From Zobellia amurskyensis (GTDB lineage Bacteria; Bacteroidota; Bacteroidia; Flavobacteriales; Flavobacteriaceae), in contig NZ_RCNR01000021.1 in the NCBI RefSeq assembly GCF_009725985.1, forward strand, positions 1 to 64,000: a stretch of DNA of 64,000 bases, in the 5' to 3' direction. Made by a program: the position numbers and the translations under genes. The notes under the pieces are model-generated. The model saw nothing but the letters and a program-made list of their open reading frames with translations, was not told where the DNA came from and did no database searches. Positions 29,039 through 38,317 of this stretch are shown here, in pieces (position 1 is the first letter of the stretch; each line of letters starts with the position of its first letter).

Positions 29039-30614
29039 AGGTAGTTTCTCCATAACCTTGTTTCTCCTTTTTACTTTTTCACTGGCAATAAACTGTGCTG
29101 CACAAGAAAGTAACGTATGGTTAAATTACAAAAATGCTGCCCAGAACAACACTGAACCTATACTCCCTAACTTTTCCTTTGCAGGCTATAGGTTTAGTGA
29201 AACAGGGATTCCCGAGGCGGATCACAAGGTTTTTAATGTTCAAGATTTTGGAGCGGTACCAGATGATGGTATATCGGACAAGAAAGCTATTATCAAAGCG
29301 ATTGATGCAGGAGAAGCAAACGGTAGTGGAATTATCTATTTTCCTGCTGGAAAGTACCTTATCAACTCTAAAACCGATGATTTAAATACAATTAAAATAA
29401 CTTCTTCCAACATTGTTTTAAAAGGCCCAAAAGATATATCTGAAAAAGCGACTTTATTTTTTGAACAAGATATGCCTCCCACAGTGCCTAAAAACTTATG
29501 GACATCACCATACGCCATACAAACTAGAACAACGGAAGAAAGTACGTTCATAACAGATATAACGGGTTCTGCCAGAAGAGAAACCTACACCATAAAGGTG
29601 GCGGATGCTTCTAAAATCAAAAAAGGGGATTGGGTCATTGTTCGAGTAAAAGATAACGACCCCAAATTTGTAGAACAGGATATTCACCCCCTACCCTTAA
29701 ACCCCAAATGGACGTCGATAATTGAAGACGGTGTACAGGTTAATGAACGGCACAAAGTTGCGTCCGTCTCGGGGAACAAAATAACTTTTGTAGACCCCAT
29801 TCATTATAATATTTCCGAACAGCAGGATTGGAAACTATATACTTTCCCGCATTTATCAGAAGTAGGTTTTGAGAATTTGACCTTTGAAGGGAATTGGAAA
29901 AAAGATTTCGTACACCACCGCTCCGCACAAGATGACGGAGGATGGAGCATTTTAAACCTAACCGGATTAGCTGATTCTTGGGTTAAAAATTGTACGTTCA
30001 CTAATATCAATAGAGCCATTTACTTTTCTCATTGTGCGGCTACAACAGCTCTAAATCTTGTGATAGATGGAAAAATTGGACACAGTGCCGTCAGTGTAGG
30101 CGGAGGTTCTACGGGTGTACTTCTCGCCTATATTAATGATAAAGCCGGTATGCAACATGCATCTGGTGTGGGTGGTGGAAGCACTACCGGTACAGTGGTT
30201 TGGCGTTCAAAACACCCGGCACACAGCAGTTTTGAATCACATGCCTCACAGCCAAGGTCTACACTTTTTGATAATATTGAAGGTGGATTTTTTAGCGGAA
30301 GGGCCGGTGGAGCCGTTAAAAACCTTCCCAACCATGGCAGGTATCTTGTTCTATGGAATTATAATGAAACTGATGAGGCCGAAACCAATTTTCCTTTCGT
30401 TGCCAAACATATGGAATATTGGCGGGTTGTACCCCCAATAGTTGTTGGGTTTCATGGTGCTGGTACCACTTTCAAACCAGATGAAGTGCAATTGGTAGAA
30501 AGCTTAAACACTCCCGTTCAACCAGAATCATTATTTGAAGCTCAGTTAGAATTAAGATTGGGCAAATTACCCAAGTGGATACAAGACCTAAAAAACGGTC
30601 TACCCAAGGAATAA
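29028..30614 (+). CDS. DUF4955 right-handed beta-helix protein, candidate polysaccharide lyase
   Basis: The ATG at 29028 is preferred over the in-frame codon at 28965 because it gives a clean signal peptide (ITLFLLFTFSLAINCAAQ) and an 11 bp coupling overlap with GH88; the protein is then 528 residues. Residues 40-110 have the pectate-lyase-superfamily opening (FNVQDFGAVPDDGISDKKAI) and the rest reads as parallel beta-helix turns rich in Gly and Asn (GGWSILNLTGLADSWVKNCT). It matches DUF4955 by eye. Such proteins stand beside GH88 and sulfatases and are suspected lyases or hydrolases of uronate glycans; no catalytic residue can be assigned with confidence. It may generate the unsaturated ends that GH88 removes. 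Confidence 0.72.
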   Translation: MKNRGSFSITLFLLFTFSLAINCAAQESNVWLNYKNAAQNNTEPILPNFSFAGYRFSETGIPEADHKVFNVQDFGAVPDDGISDKKAIIKAIDAGEANGSGIIYFPAGKYLINSKTDDLNTIKITSSNIVLKGPKDISEKATLFFEQDMPPTVPKNLWTSPYAIQTRTTEESTFITDITGSARRETYTIKVADASKIKKGDWVIVRVKDNDPKFVEQDIHPLPLNPKWTSIIEDGVQVNERHKVASVSGNKITFVDPIHYNISEQQDWKLYTFPHLSEVGFENLTFEGNWKKDFVHHRSAQDDGGWSILNLTGLADSWVKNCTFTNINRAIYFSHCAATTALNLVIDGKIGHSAVSVGGGSTGVLLAYINDKAGMQHASGVGGGSTTGTVVWRSKHPAHSSFESHASQPRSTLFDNIEGGFFSGRAGGAVKNLPNHGRYLVLWNYNETDEAETNFPFVAKHMEYWRVVPPIVVGFHGAGTTFKPDEVQLVESLNTPVQPESLFEAQLELRLGKLPKWIQDLKNGLPKE

Positions 30615-30626
30615 AGAATACCCTTC

Positions 30627-32189
30627 ATGAAACAAATATTGCTATTAGCCCTTGTCTTATTGACATTAGGGTGTAAAGAAGAAAAAAAGTCCGAGGTTGT
30701 TTTAGCGGAAACTAAAGCCCCAAATGTTCTAATTATTTATCCAGACCAACTAAGGCGTTACAGCGCAGGGTTCTGGTCCAAAGAAAAATATAGAGCTCAT
30801 GTCATAGGGAAGCCTGATCCCGTGGTTACTCCCCATATTGATAAATTGGCCGAAAACGGCGTGGTTTTTACGCAAGCCGTCAGCAACTTTCCGCTATGTA
30901 GTCCCGCACGAGGCATGATTTTATCAGGAAGGTATCCAGAACAGAACGGAATTTGGAACAACTGTAGAAAGGATCGGGACGAAAGTTTACGTGATGACAT
31001 TGAAACAATAACCGACCTGTTCTATGACGCTGGTTATAATACTTCCTATTTCGGCAAATGTCATTGGCTGAAAAACGAACCCTTATTTGACGAAAAAGGG
31101 ACATACGTAGGTTCTACCGAAGAACCTGGCGGAAACTACATCAATAGGTATGACACCTATGTTCCCCCAGGGAAATCCAGACATAGTATAGAATATTTTT
31201 ATCAATCTATCAGGGATACGCACTATGACCCATTGGTCTATAGTAATGACCCAAATGCCATTGATGGCAAGAAGGACGGTGAATTATATGAACCCAAAAC
31301 CTTCACTCCAAAAATTGAAGCTGAAAAAATCAAAAGCTATCTTCAAAATAAAGATAACCTACGTGATTCCAAAAAGCCTTTCTTTTTAATGTGGTCACTC
31401 AATCCTCCTCACAATCCTTGGGACGATGAGAATACGGACATGGAAACCCTTGCCAAATATTACAATAAAGAAAAATATCCACAAGACAGCCTATTGGCCG
31501 TACGTGATAATGCCGATTTAAAAGTGGCCAACTACGTGCGCCACTATTTTGCCAACCTCACCAGTGTAGACAACTATATTGGTCAGGTTTTAGAAACTTT
31601 AGAAGAAATGGGAGAACTAGACAACACCATTATACTTTTTAGTTCTGACCATGGCGAGATGCTCGGCAGCCACGGTAAAGAAGGTAAAAACGTATTTGAA
31701 ACCGAGTCATTGGCTATTCCTTTTATTGTGCATTGGCCAAAAGGCTTGCAGGGCGGTACTATAAACGATGTCCTCTTTGGTGGCCCAGATGTATTGCCAA
31801 CCGTAATGGGCTTGGCAGGGTTGAGTAAAAAGGTACCGGAAGCTATTGAAGGAATTGATTTCTCCCCACTTTTGACAAAAACTGATGAAAAAGTAGTCCA
31901 GAAACCGGAAGGTATCTTATTGATGCTAGCCAATTCCCGTGGCGTATTGACCAATAGGTATACGCTTTGTGTGGACCAGAGAAAGCACGGAGACGATACA
32001 GCCAAAGATTTACAAGAAGTTTATATGTACGACAATCAAGAAGACCCGTACCAACTAAAAAAGCTCAGCATAGACGAACGACCAGAAGTGGCCGCAAACC
32101 TTTTGAGTATCCTAGGAAAAGAGCTTAAAAGAACCAATGACCCATGGTACCAACAAAAAAAGTTCAAAGATGTTATCCGGTACAAATAA
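30627..32189 (+). CDS. S1-family sulfatase (lipoprotein), CxPAR type
   Basis: A 520-residue sulfatase. Lipobox LTLGC gives C16. The formylglycine site is C91 in FPLCSPARGMI, the CxPAR variant. The first metal-binding strand reads NVLIIYPDQLRR, with D40 followed by Gln where many sulfatases have a second Asp; this is seen in several S1 subfamilies. The second metal site is in LFSSDHGEMLGSHG. It lies 12 bp downstream of the DUF4955 gene in the HTCS-linked operon, so a sulfated uronic-acid glycan (ulvan-like or glycosaminoglycan-like) is a reasonable target. The end of the coding region forms one arm of a terminator hairpin. Confidence 0.92.
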   Translation: MKQILLLALVLLTLGCKEEKKSEVVLAETKAPNVLIIYPDQLRRYSAGFWSKEKYRAHVIGKPDPVVTPHIDKLAENGVVFTQAVSNFPLCSPARGMILSGRYPEQNGIWNNCRKDRDESLRDDIETITDLFYDAGYNTSYFGKCHWLKNEPLFDEKGTYVGSTEEPGGNYINRYDTYVPPGKSRHSIEYFYQSIRDTHYDPLVYSNDPNAIDGKKDGELYEPKTFTPKIEAEKIKSYLQNKDNLRDSKKPFFLMWSLNPPHNPWDDENTDMETLAKYYNKEKYPQDSLLAVRDNADLKVANYVRHYFANLTSVDNYIGQVLETLEEMGELDNTIILFSSDHGEMLGSHGKEGKNVFETESLAIPFIVHWPKGLQGGTINDVLFGGPDVLPTVMGLAGLSKKVPEAIEGIDFSPLLTKTDEKVVQKPEGILLMLANSRGVLTNRYTLCVDQRKHGDDTAKDLQEVYMYDNQEDPYQLKKLSIDERPEVAANLLSILGKELKRTNDPWYQQKKFKDVIRYK

Positions 32190-32209
32190 TACCGGGACAT
32201 CTTTGAACT
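32161..32209 (+). terminator. Terminator hairpin overlapping the sulfatase stop
   Basis: AGTTCAAAGATG at 32161-32172 pairs perfectly with CATCTTTGAACT at 32198-32209, and inside it CCGGTA and TACCGG give further pairing. A T-rich stretch follows. The left arm is the last part of the sulfatase coding sequence. It should end the GH88 operon transcript. Confidence 0.75.
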
Positions 32210-32314
32210 TTATTATACTTAAAACTCAATTTATTCTCCAACAAACCTTTAACGAATAAGCTAAAGTTTAGGTCCATCCTAGAAATAGCTCCCTACTCGT
32301 TAAACTCTTAATAA

Positions 32315-32347
32315 GAACGTGATAGTATACATATTACTATCACGTTC
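32315..32347. terminator. Perfect 13-bp inverted repeat between convergent genes
   Basis: GAACGTGATAGTA (32315-32327) and TACTATCACGTTC (32335-32347) are perfect reverse complements around a 7-base loop. The repeat lies between the convergent sulfatase and DUF5060 genes, 44 bp from the latter's stop. There is no strong T-run, so it may be a terminator for the minus-strand gene, an RNA-stabilising stem or a protein-binding site. Confidence 0.5.
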
Positions 32348-32390
32348 GTTGTAAAGAGGAATGCAATCCTATGCATTCTTTATTTAATGG

Positions 32391-35351
32391 TTATTTTGCT
32401 CTTCTAATTAAAATAGCCCAGTCTTGTTGCTTTTTATCTGGAGATTTCCCTAAATCCACAACTGCCCCACCAGATACTTTTTTAACTTTAGATTTTCTTA
32501 GGTCTCCTCCTTTTTTAGGATTAAACCATAATACTTCAAAATCTCCGGTAGCATTAGATAAATCTAATTTCGATGTTGGAACTGAATTAAGATACACTAC
32601 ATATACTTCGTTTTCTTTTGCCAAACAGTACACGGTATTTTTATTCTCCATATTACCAACAAGGTCATTTCTGTTTTCAGTTCCCCAAAACGGAACATCA
32701 TTATTCTTAAAGAAATCCATAGCGTGTACCGCTTGATCCCAGAACAAATCCCTTGAACGGTAATCTTCACAAGTAAGGTCTGAATGTGGATGTGCATATC
32801 CAAAATACCATTCATTACCCCATCCACCGGCCATAAACGTACCCCATAAGGCATTTCTACGTGCGTTATCATGATCAGGATTTTCAGCATCCGTAATTAA
32901 CGAATGTTGTGCGTCACCGGGTTCATCAACCGCAACGGCCCATTGAAAACCAGCTTCCTTAGATGCTTTCAACCAACGCAATACTTGTCCGTGCACTCTA
33001 CTAAAATCTTCTTTATTGGTCTGAACGGATGGTCCCGTAAGTCCACTATCAGGCCCAAGCATATCATCAAATTCAATTCCATTATGGATTACCAAATGAT
33101 GGTGGTACGGGTCGTTCTTTTTAAAGTAAGCGGCCATAGCTAGACGTTGCTCTTCTTCTTGCGGAGGTGTTGTTGGGTTAGTTACCCACTCGCCATTCTC
33201 TTCACAAAGATTCCAGTTTAAAGCCAAATGGTGTCCAAAACGGGCCATCAATTCTCGATAATACAATTTGGTGTTGGCTCCAACCCCACCATTATCCAAA
33301 AGTCCTTGGTTCTCTACTTCAAACATTTTAAAGTGAAGGAAAAGACCCAACTTTTGAGCATGCTCAAAAATAATTTCCCACTGGTCCATTTTAGATACAT
33401 CAATTCTATCATAGGTATCGTAATCCGTATAAGGAAATACGTTCTGATCGTCACCTGCTATATTATTGGTCAAAAATGAAACCGAATTCAATCCTTTTGA
33501 AGCCAAATAATTTAAAGCACCAATGATAGCTTTACCCTTACCGTTTTTCCAAGTTGGGTCATTCTGCTTATAATCCTGCAAATGTGCCGACCAGGTTTTA
33601 ACCATCTCATCCTTATGTCCATCGTCTTTAAAAGTACCGTCCAAATCTATATACGAAAGAAAATTCTCAGGAGCATCAGGTCCTTGTTTCAAGAAATACT
33701 CCCCTGTTTCGGCAAATTTCAAGTAACGCTCGCCAACATACTGCAGCCTTCCTTTAGCTCTAAAATCGTTTCCTTCCTTATCCGTTTTTTCAATAGTAAA
33801 AGTACCACGGGCACCATCCATATAGGAACCACTTAATCCCGTTGTCAGTTTTGTACTTACCGCCGAATAGTTTCCTTTTCTGAAATCAACCTTGTACGTC
33901 CACTCACCAATTTCGTCAGGAGCAAAATGAACACGCCACTTATTTCCTTCCTCCGAAGAAGATTGCCCCGCATAACCATCACCAGCAAAATAACCGGGTA
34001 TCACATAAGATTTACCACTTTGCTTGTGAGTAAACGTTACATTTAAGCGATAGTTCATAAATGGGTTGTAATCCGCTTTTTCAGAGGTTCTTGGGCCATC
34101 AAAAGTTAAGGTTACCTTATGCCATTTCTTAAGTTCTCCTGAAATTTTTAGATTGGCTTGCTCAGCCATTTTTTGCTGCATCTCTTCCAACAATTCCTTA
34201 CCGGTGCCTGCCTTTACAACTACCAATCCAATCCATCGTGCACGACTAAATTCCTTACCGTCCCTACTCTTAGGAACAGCCTTTATCCCAATTTCATCGT
34301 TGGTATTTAGCTGTATGTTATTGTAAACTTTTACATATTCCAGGCCTTCTTCAAACATATTACTGCTTAACGGAGTCCTAAAATCCTGATAGCTTTCAGC
34401 ATTTTTTCTCAAGGTGTACACAGAGCGACCGTCGTTTTCGCCTACTGTAAACAATACTACATCATACTTACCTTCCGCTCCATCAAAAGAAAGGAAAGCT
34501 TCCGCTTCCTTATACTCCTCAGGATTAATGGCCAACCATTTTCTATCGTTATAGAACGAATTTTTTGTGCTCTTGAATCCTTGTGCCGGATAAATTTTGG
34601 CACTCGACCTCAATTCCTTTGCCATAGCTAACAAATCTTTAGCTCCAGTCGCAGTTTCTTTTGCTTTTAAAGGGTGAAAATTTCTATCCTTGGTTAGAAT
34701 AAATTGGTCCATTTCAAAGCCATCTTCCCGCATGCTAAACTGTATATCATGCTCACCGGCCTTATCAATATCCAAATATATCAATCCGGGTACACCACAA
34801 TGTATTTCTAGGGTTCTTTGGCTACTGCCCCAAGTCCAAGCATCTTTTCCGTCGCACCATTGCATACGCTGACCAGATTCCGGCCATGTTCCATCTACAC
34901 CTACATGAACTCCATTATCTTCCGAACCTGTGCTGTAGGCACTTGCCCACACATAATATTTACCAGGCGTTGAAAAATTGACTTTATAATGCAAAATGGC
35001 CATCTTACCGGGATCATTGGAGAAATTCTCTCCTACAATAAGCTTTTCATCATGATTGGTACGCGTATCCGGTAGAATTTCTATGTATCGCTCTCCACTA
35101 GCATCTTTGTAATGCAGTTTATTTTCGGTACTTTTTAACTTTGATTCATAATTTGAATCTATTACATACCATTTTCGTATATCTGAATTCGTCTGTTTAT
35201 AGAAGTCTTCCGCTTCCACAACTACCTTTCCTCCAGTTTCATTAAATACCTTGGATTCTTGCGCTTTTACTTGAAAAAAACCAAAAGTGGTCAAGGACAG
35301 TGCGACTAAGAAGTGTTTCTTTAAAATGAACTTCCTTTTTTTTTGTTTCAT
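32391..35351 (-). CDS. DUF5060-containing glycoside-hydrolase-like protein
   Basis: A 986-residue exported protein. The signal peptide ends near VKAQ. Residues 40-230 look like a carbohydrate-binding module (VVVEAEDFYKQ, GKYYVWASAYSTGSEDNGVH). DUF5060 covers about 415-510 (WHKVTLTFDGPR, GYFAGDGYAGQSS, APDEIGEWTYKVDF). The next 350 residues read as a TIM barrel (SFLTNNIAGDDQNVFPY, WNLCEENGEW, WAVAVDEPGDAQH, where E residues are candidate catalytic acids), and the last ~80 residues resemble the small C-terminal beta domain of such proteins. Known relatives are mostly uncharacterised. It is convergent with the uronate operon and may be another enzyme for the same glycan. Its upstream region carries three dyads, described separately. 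Confidence 0.78.
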   Translation of the reverse strand: MKQKKRKFILKKHFLVALSLTTFGFFQVKAQESKVFNETGGKVVVEAEDFYKQTNSDIRKWYVIDSNYESKLKSTENKLHYKDASGERYIEILPDTRTNHDEKLIVGENFSNDPGKMAILHYKVNFSTPGKYYVWASAYSTGSEDNGVHVGVDGTWPESGQRMQWCDGKDAWTWGSSQRTLEIHCGVPGLIYLDIDKAGEHDIQFSMREDGFEMDQFILTKDRNFHPLKAKETATGAKDLLAMAKELRSSAKIYPAQGFKSTKNSFYNDRKWLAINPEEYKEAEAFLSFDGAEGKYDVVLFTVGENDGRSVYTLRKNAESYQDFRTPLSSNMFEEGLEYVKVYNNIQLNTNDEIGIKAVPKSRDGKEFSRARWIGLVVVKAGTGKELLEEMQQKMAEQANLKISGELKKWHKVTLTFDGPRTSEKADYNPFMNYRLNVTFTHKQSGKSYVIPGYFAGDGYAGQSSSEEGNKWRVHFAPDEIGEWTYKVDFRKGNYSAVSTKLTTGLSGSYMDGARGTFTIEKTDKEGNDFRAKGRLQYVGERYLKFAETGEYFLKQGPDAPENFLSYIDLDGTFKDDGHKDEMVKTWSAHLQDYKQNDPTWKNGKGKAIIGALNYLASKGLNSVSFLTNNIAGDDQNVFPYTDYDTYDRIDVSKMDQWEIIFEHAQKLGLFLHFKMFEVENQGLLDNGGVGANTKLYYRELMARFGHHLALNWNLCEENGEWVTNPTTPPQEEEQRLAMAAYFKKNDPYHHHLVIHNGIEFDDMLGPDSGLTGPSVQTNKEDFSRVHGQVLRWLKASKEAGFQWAVAVDEPGDAQHSLITDAENPDHDNARRNALWGTFMAGGWGNEWYFGYAHPHSDLTCEDYRSRDLFWDQAVHAMDFFKNNDVPFWGTENRNDLVGNMENKNTVYCLAKENEVYVVYLNSVPTSKLDLSNATGDFEVLWFNPKKGGDLRKSKVKKVSGGAVVDLGKSPDKKQQDWAILIRRAK

Positions 35352-35498
35352 TAATGTTCTGTTTTCTGTTTGTTGGTATTGATATTAAAAATGCCTTCGG
35401 CAAATCTTCATTCTTTTAGTATTTCTATCTTAGCGTTGCCCTAATTAATCCGGGCAGCATAAGAAGCTCAGCAATACTCTTTTAGGTCGATAAACAAA

Positions 35499-35618
35499 TG
35501 CGCAATATTTGCACAAAACTTATATAATCATATTTTATTTAGTGCAAATTCACTAAAAACATACAATTATACTGAATTATTCGATAAAACATCATTTTAT
35601 TGAAGCGCAAAATTGCGC
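35499..35618. promoter_or_regulatory. Cluster of three inverted repeats, candidate operators
   Basis: TGCGCAA-TAT-TTGCACA lies at 35499-35515 (one mismatch), TTTAGTG-CAAATT-CACTAAA at 35538-35557 (perfect) and GCGCAA-AA-TTGCGC at 35605-35618 (perfect). The first and third share the half-site GCGCAA, and they lie 148-267 bp upstream of the DUF5060 gene. The pattern suggests a dimeric repressor or activator, for example LacI or a similar family; no such gene is in the window. Confidence 0.4.
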
Positions 35619-35723
35619 AAATAGAATGTTTGATTTTTTTCTTCAACCCAACGAGTATCACTTTAAATTTTTTCAAATTAGATTCTTTTACCGGCTACAA
35701 TCATGATCTAATTGATTCTATCT

Positions 35724-35731
35724 TATCTTTG
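35724..35731 (+). promoter_or_regulatory. Candidate -7 promoter box for apbE operon
   Basis: TATCTTTG matches the TAnnTTTG consensus exactly, 42 bp upstream of the TTG start. No convincing -33 TTG at the standard distance is seen. It would drive apbE-DUF4266-DUF3570. Confidence 0.5.
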
Positions 35732-35772
35732 TGCAAGACACCGTGTATTATATTTCAATTTAATTATAGGAC

Positions 35773-36753
35773 TTGAAGAATTCCCTGTTCTTATTATTCT
35801 TTCTGCTTTCGTTATCCGTGAGTGCTCAGGGTACGTTTACTAGAACACTAAAATTAATGGGGAGTCGGTTTGACATTACTGTCACTGCCAAAGATTCAGC
35901 CGAAGGAAATAAAAATATTGATTTGGCAGTGGCCGAAATTTCTAGAATTGAAGATTTGATATCTTCGTGGAACCCCAATTCACAAACCTCTGAAATCAAT
36001 AGAAATGCTGGTAAAAATCCTGTAAAAGTTTCTTATGAGCTCTACAACCTCATTGAGCGAGCCATTAGCCTTTCCACACTTACGGATGGTGCTTTTGACA
36101 TCAGTTACGCATCTATGGACAAAATTTGGGTGTTTGACGGCAGCGTGACACAAATGCCAAATACCGCCGATATTCAATCGTCAGTAGTAAAAGTAGGCTT
36201 CCAAAATATAGTTTTAGACTCTAAAAATAGTACCGTTTTCCTAAAAGAAGAAGGTATGAAAATAGGTTTTGGAGCAATTGGCAAAGGCTATGCCGCAGAC
36301 AAAGCAAAGGCTCTATTAATTGAAAAAGGGGTTACAGCCGGAATAATCAATGCTTCGGGAGACATGAATACATGGGGAAGACAATCCAATGGAGAACCTT
36401 GGAAAGTTGCCATTACCAACCCAATGGACAAGAATAAGGTGTTTGCCCTACTACCCATTACACAAGGAGCCGTGGTTACTTCTGGTGATTATGAAAAATT
36501 CGTGACCTTAGACGGCAAGCGATACTCCCATATCATTGACCCAAGAACAGGCTTTCCGTCAACAGGAATTATTAGCGTTACCGTTTTTGCCCCAAAAGCG
36601 GAATTGGCAGATGCTTTGGCCACTTCGGTTTTTGTCATGGGTAAAGAAGTTGGCTTGAACAGAATCAATCAAATGCCCCAAATAGAATGTATTATAATTG
36701 ATGATCAAGGAAATATATCTACTTCCGAGCATATTGAAATAGAGAAATTATGA
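35773..36753 (+). CDS. apbE: FAD:protein FMN transferase (ApbE)
   Basis: A 326-residue periplasmic enzyme that splits FAD and attaches FMN through a phosphoester bond to Thr or Ser of a target protein. TTG at 35773 is the only start that keeps the signal peptide (SLFLLFFLLSLSVSAQ), because TAG is in frame just before it. Motifs are GSRFDITVTAK, ISSWNPNSQTSEINRNAG, DGAFDISYA, IGFGAIGKGYAADKAK, INASGDMNTWG and SHIIDPRTGFPS, all as in known ApbE. It overlaps the DUF4266 gene by 4 bp. Its target could be the DUF3570 protein two genes downstream; see findings. Confidence 0.93.
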   Translation: MKNSLFLLFFLLSLSVSAQGTFTRTLKLMGSRFDITVTAKDSAEGNKNIDLAVAEISRIEDLISSWNPNSQTSEINRNAGKNPVKVSYELYNLIERAISLSTLTDGAFDISYASMDKIWVFDGSVTQMPNTADIQSSVVKVGFQNIVLDSKNSTVFLKEEGMKIGFGAIGKGYAADKAKALLIEKGVTAGIINASGDMNTWGRQSNGEPWKVAITNPMDKNKVFALLPITQGAVVTSGDYEKFVTLDGKRYSHIIDPRTGFPSTGIISVTVFAPKAELADALATSVFVMGKEVGLNRINQMPQIECIIIDDQGNISTSEHIEIEKL

Positions 36754-36962
36754 TAAAACCATTTTTAATAGGGATAGGTATTGCCTTCACCATGAACAGC
36801 TGTGTTGTGGTGAAAGAGTACGAAAAAGTAAACCTCAGCGACCCGGACATGACCCTGTCCGATAAAAAATGTGACCGGAACGTTACCATAGCCCACTCCT
36901 ACAGAGAAGCAGCGGTGGGAGCTAACGGAGGTAAAACAGGAGGCGGCTGTGGCTGCAATTAA
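36750..36962 (+). CDS. DUF4266 small lipoprotein
   Basis: A 70-residue lipoprotein (lipobox MNSC, C18) with a short conserved body (LSDPDMTLSDKKCDRNVTIA) and the Gly/Cys-rich end GGGCGCN, matching DUF4266. It is coupled to apbE by the overlap ATGA and followed 11 bp later by the DUF3570 gene. The trio apbE, DUF4266, DUF3570 is a recurring neighbourhood in Bacteroidota and Proteobacteria. Its job is unknown; a structural partner of the DUF3570 barrel or a metal/thiol-binding role of the terminal cysteines are both possible. Confidence 0.85.
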   Translation: MIKPFLIGIGIAFTMNSCVVVKEYEKVNLSDPDMTLSDKKCDRNVTIAHSYREAAVGANGGKTGGGCGCN

Positions 36963-36973
36963 GTTACAAGGTG

Positions 36974-38293
36974 ATGCACAAACAAATTATGACTTCAATA
37001 AAAAATATAGCTTTTATCTTCTTAATACTAGGACTTCAGTTTGCTTGGTCACAGGAGGAAAACCAAGGATATAAAAAACGGATTCTTGAAACCACCGAAG
37101 TAGATTTTTTGACCAGCTATTATTCCCAAGATGGCGATAACGCAGCTGTAAGCGGTGGGAAAGGAACAGAAGAACTAACGGATGTTACAGGAACAATTAT
37201 CGTATCAATTCCGTTAAACGACGATGATGTACTCACCATAGATGCCGGAGTTTCAGCCTATACCTCTGCCTCATCCAGTAATGTTGACCCGTTTGACAAA
37301 AGAAGCGATGCCGACCCATTTGTTGCCAGTTCAGGAGCTTCACAATCCGATACCTGGGTAAATTTAACGGGTAGCTACAGTCACAGTTCCGATGACAGAA
37401 ACGATGTTTGGTCGGCCAAATTCTCCGTTTCCTCAGAGTACGATTATTTTTCGTTGGGTTTTGGCGGGAGCTACGCTAAACTCTTCAATGAAAAAAACAC
37501 GGAAGCCAGCATAAACGCCAATGTGTATTTGGATAAATGGACTACCATATACCCTTTTGAACTTAGACCTTTTGGCAATGATGGTGTTGGTTTTTTTAGA
37601 CCCGATGAAATTACCGGAAACAGTAATTACACACCCAATTTTACCGAACTTAATAAAACCAACCGCAACTCCTATTCGTTAGGGCTTGGCCTTTCCCAAA
37701 TACTACATAAAAATGTACAGGGGTTGATTTCATTTGATATTATCAACCAACAAGGGCTTCTTTCAACGCCTTTCCAACGCGTGTACTTTTCGGATGTACC
37801 GAACTCTTTTATAGAAAATTTTCAATTGGCGGATGATATTGAACGTTTACCCGATGACAGGCTAAAACTGGCTCTAGGCGGACGTTTAAACTGGTACCTC
37901 AACGAAATTCTAACACTTAGAACGTATTATCGCTATTATTTTGATGATTGGGGTGTCCACTCACATACGGCAAGCATAGAAGCAGCTGCTAAATTGAACG
38001 ATAAGTTTACACTTTACCCTTCTTACCGATTTTACAATCAATCTGGCGCGGATTATTTTGCCCCTTATGAAGGACACCTTTCTAGTGAAGAGTTCTACAC
38101 CTCGGACTATGACCTATCCGAATACACCGCCAACCAATACGGACTGGGAGTTTCTTATACCGATATTTTTACCAAAATGCATATCTCAAAATTTGGACTT
38201 AAGAGTATTGACCTGAAGTTTTATCAGTACGACAGGGACACCACATTTAGCTCATCTATAATTACCGTAGGAGTAAAATTCGTTAGGGATTAA
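36974..38293 (+). CDS. DUF3570 outer-membrane beta-barrel protein
   Basis: A protein of about 439 residues with a signal peptide (IAFIFLILGLQFAWSQ). ATG 36974 or ATG 36989 are both possible starts; GTG at 36971 is less likely. The body is made of paired antiparallel strands with aromatic girdles (WTTIYPFELRPFGNDG, LRTYYRYYFDDWGVHSHTAS), and the last residue is not aromatic. It matches DUF3570. An SGAS tetrapeptide in DPFVASSGASQSDTW resembles the sequence at which ApbE attaches FMN. Function is unknown; context links it to apbE. Confidence 0.85.
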   Translation: MHKQIMTSIKNIAFIFLILGLQFAWSQEENQGYKKRILETTEVDFLTSYYSQDGDNAAVSGGKGTEELTDVTGTIIVSIPLNDDDVLTIDAGVSAYTSASSSNVDPFDKRSDADPFVASSGASQSDTWVNLTGSYSHSSDDRNDVWSAKFSVSSEYDYFSLGFGGSYAKLFNEKNTEASINANVYLDKWTTIYPFELRPFGNDGVGFFRPDEITGNSNYTPNFTELNKTNRNSYSLGLGLSQILHKNVQGLISFDIINQQGLLSTPFQRVYFSDVPNSFIENFQLADDIERLPDDRLKLALGGRLNWYLNEILTLRTYYRYYFDDWGVHSHTASIEAAAKLNDKFTLYPSYRFYNQSGADYFAPYEGHLSSEEFYTSDYDLSEYTANQYGLGVSYTDIFTKMHISKFGLKSIDLKFYQYDRDTTFSSSIITVGVKFVRD

Positions 38294-38317
38294 ATTAAAC
38301 CCACCACTTATTTTCAA

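Larger units (their letters stand above)
35352..35772. other. Divergent promoter region with three dyads
   Basis: These 421 bp have no gene on either strand. They contain three dyads (35499-35515, 35538-35557, 35605-35618) and one plus-strand -7 box (35724-35731), all listed separately. A short TGCC/GGCA hairpin lies near 35391-35401 in the leader of the minus-strand DUF5060 gene. Confidence 0.55.

Noticed and set aside
30627-32189. Alkaline phosphatase or phosphonate hydrolase instead of sulfatase
   Set aside because: The CSPAR maturation site at C91 and the SDHGEMLGSHG motif fit formylglycine sulfatases; phosphonate hydrolases share the fold but the context favours sulfate.
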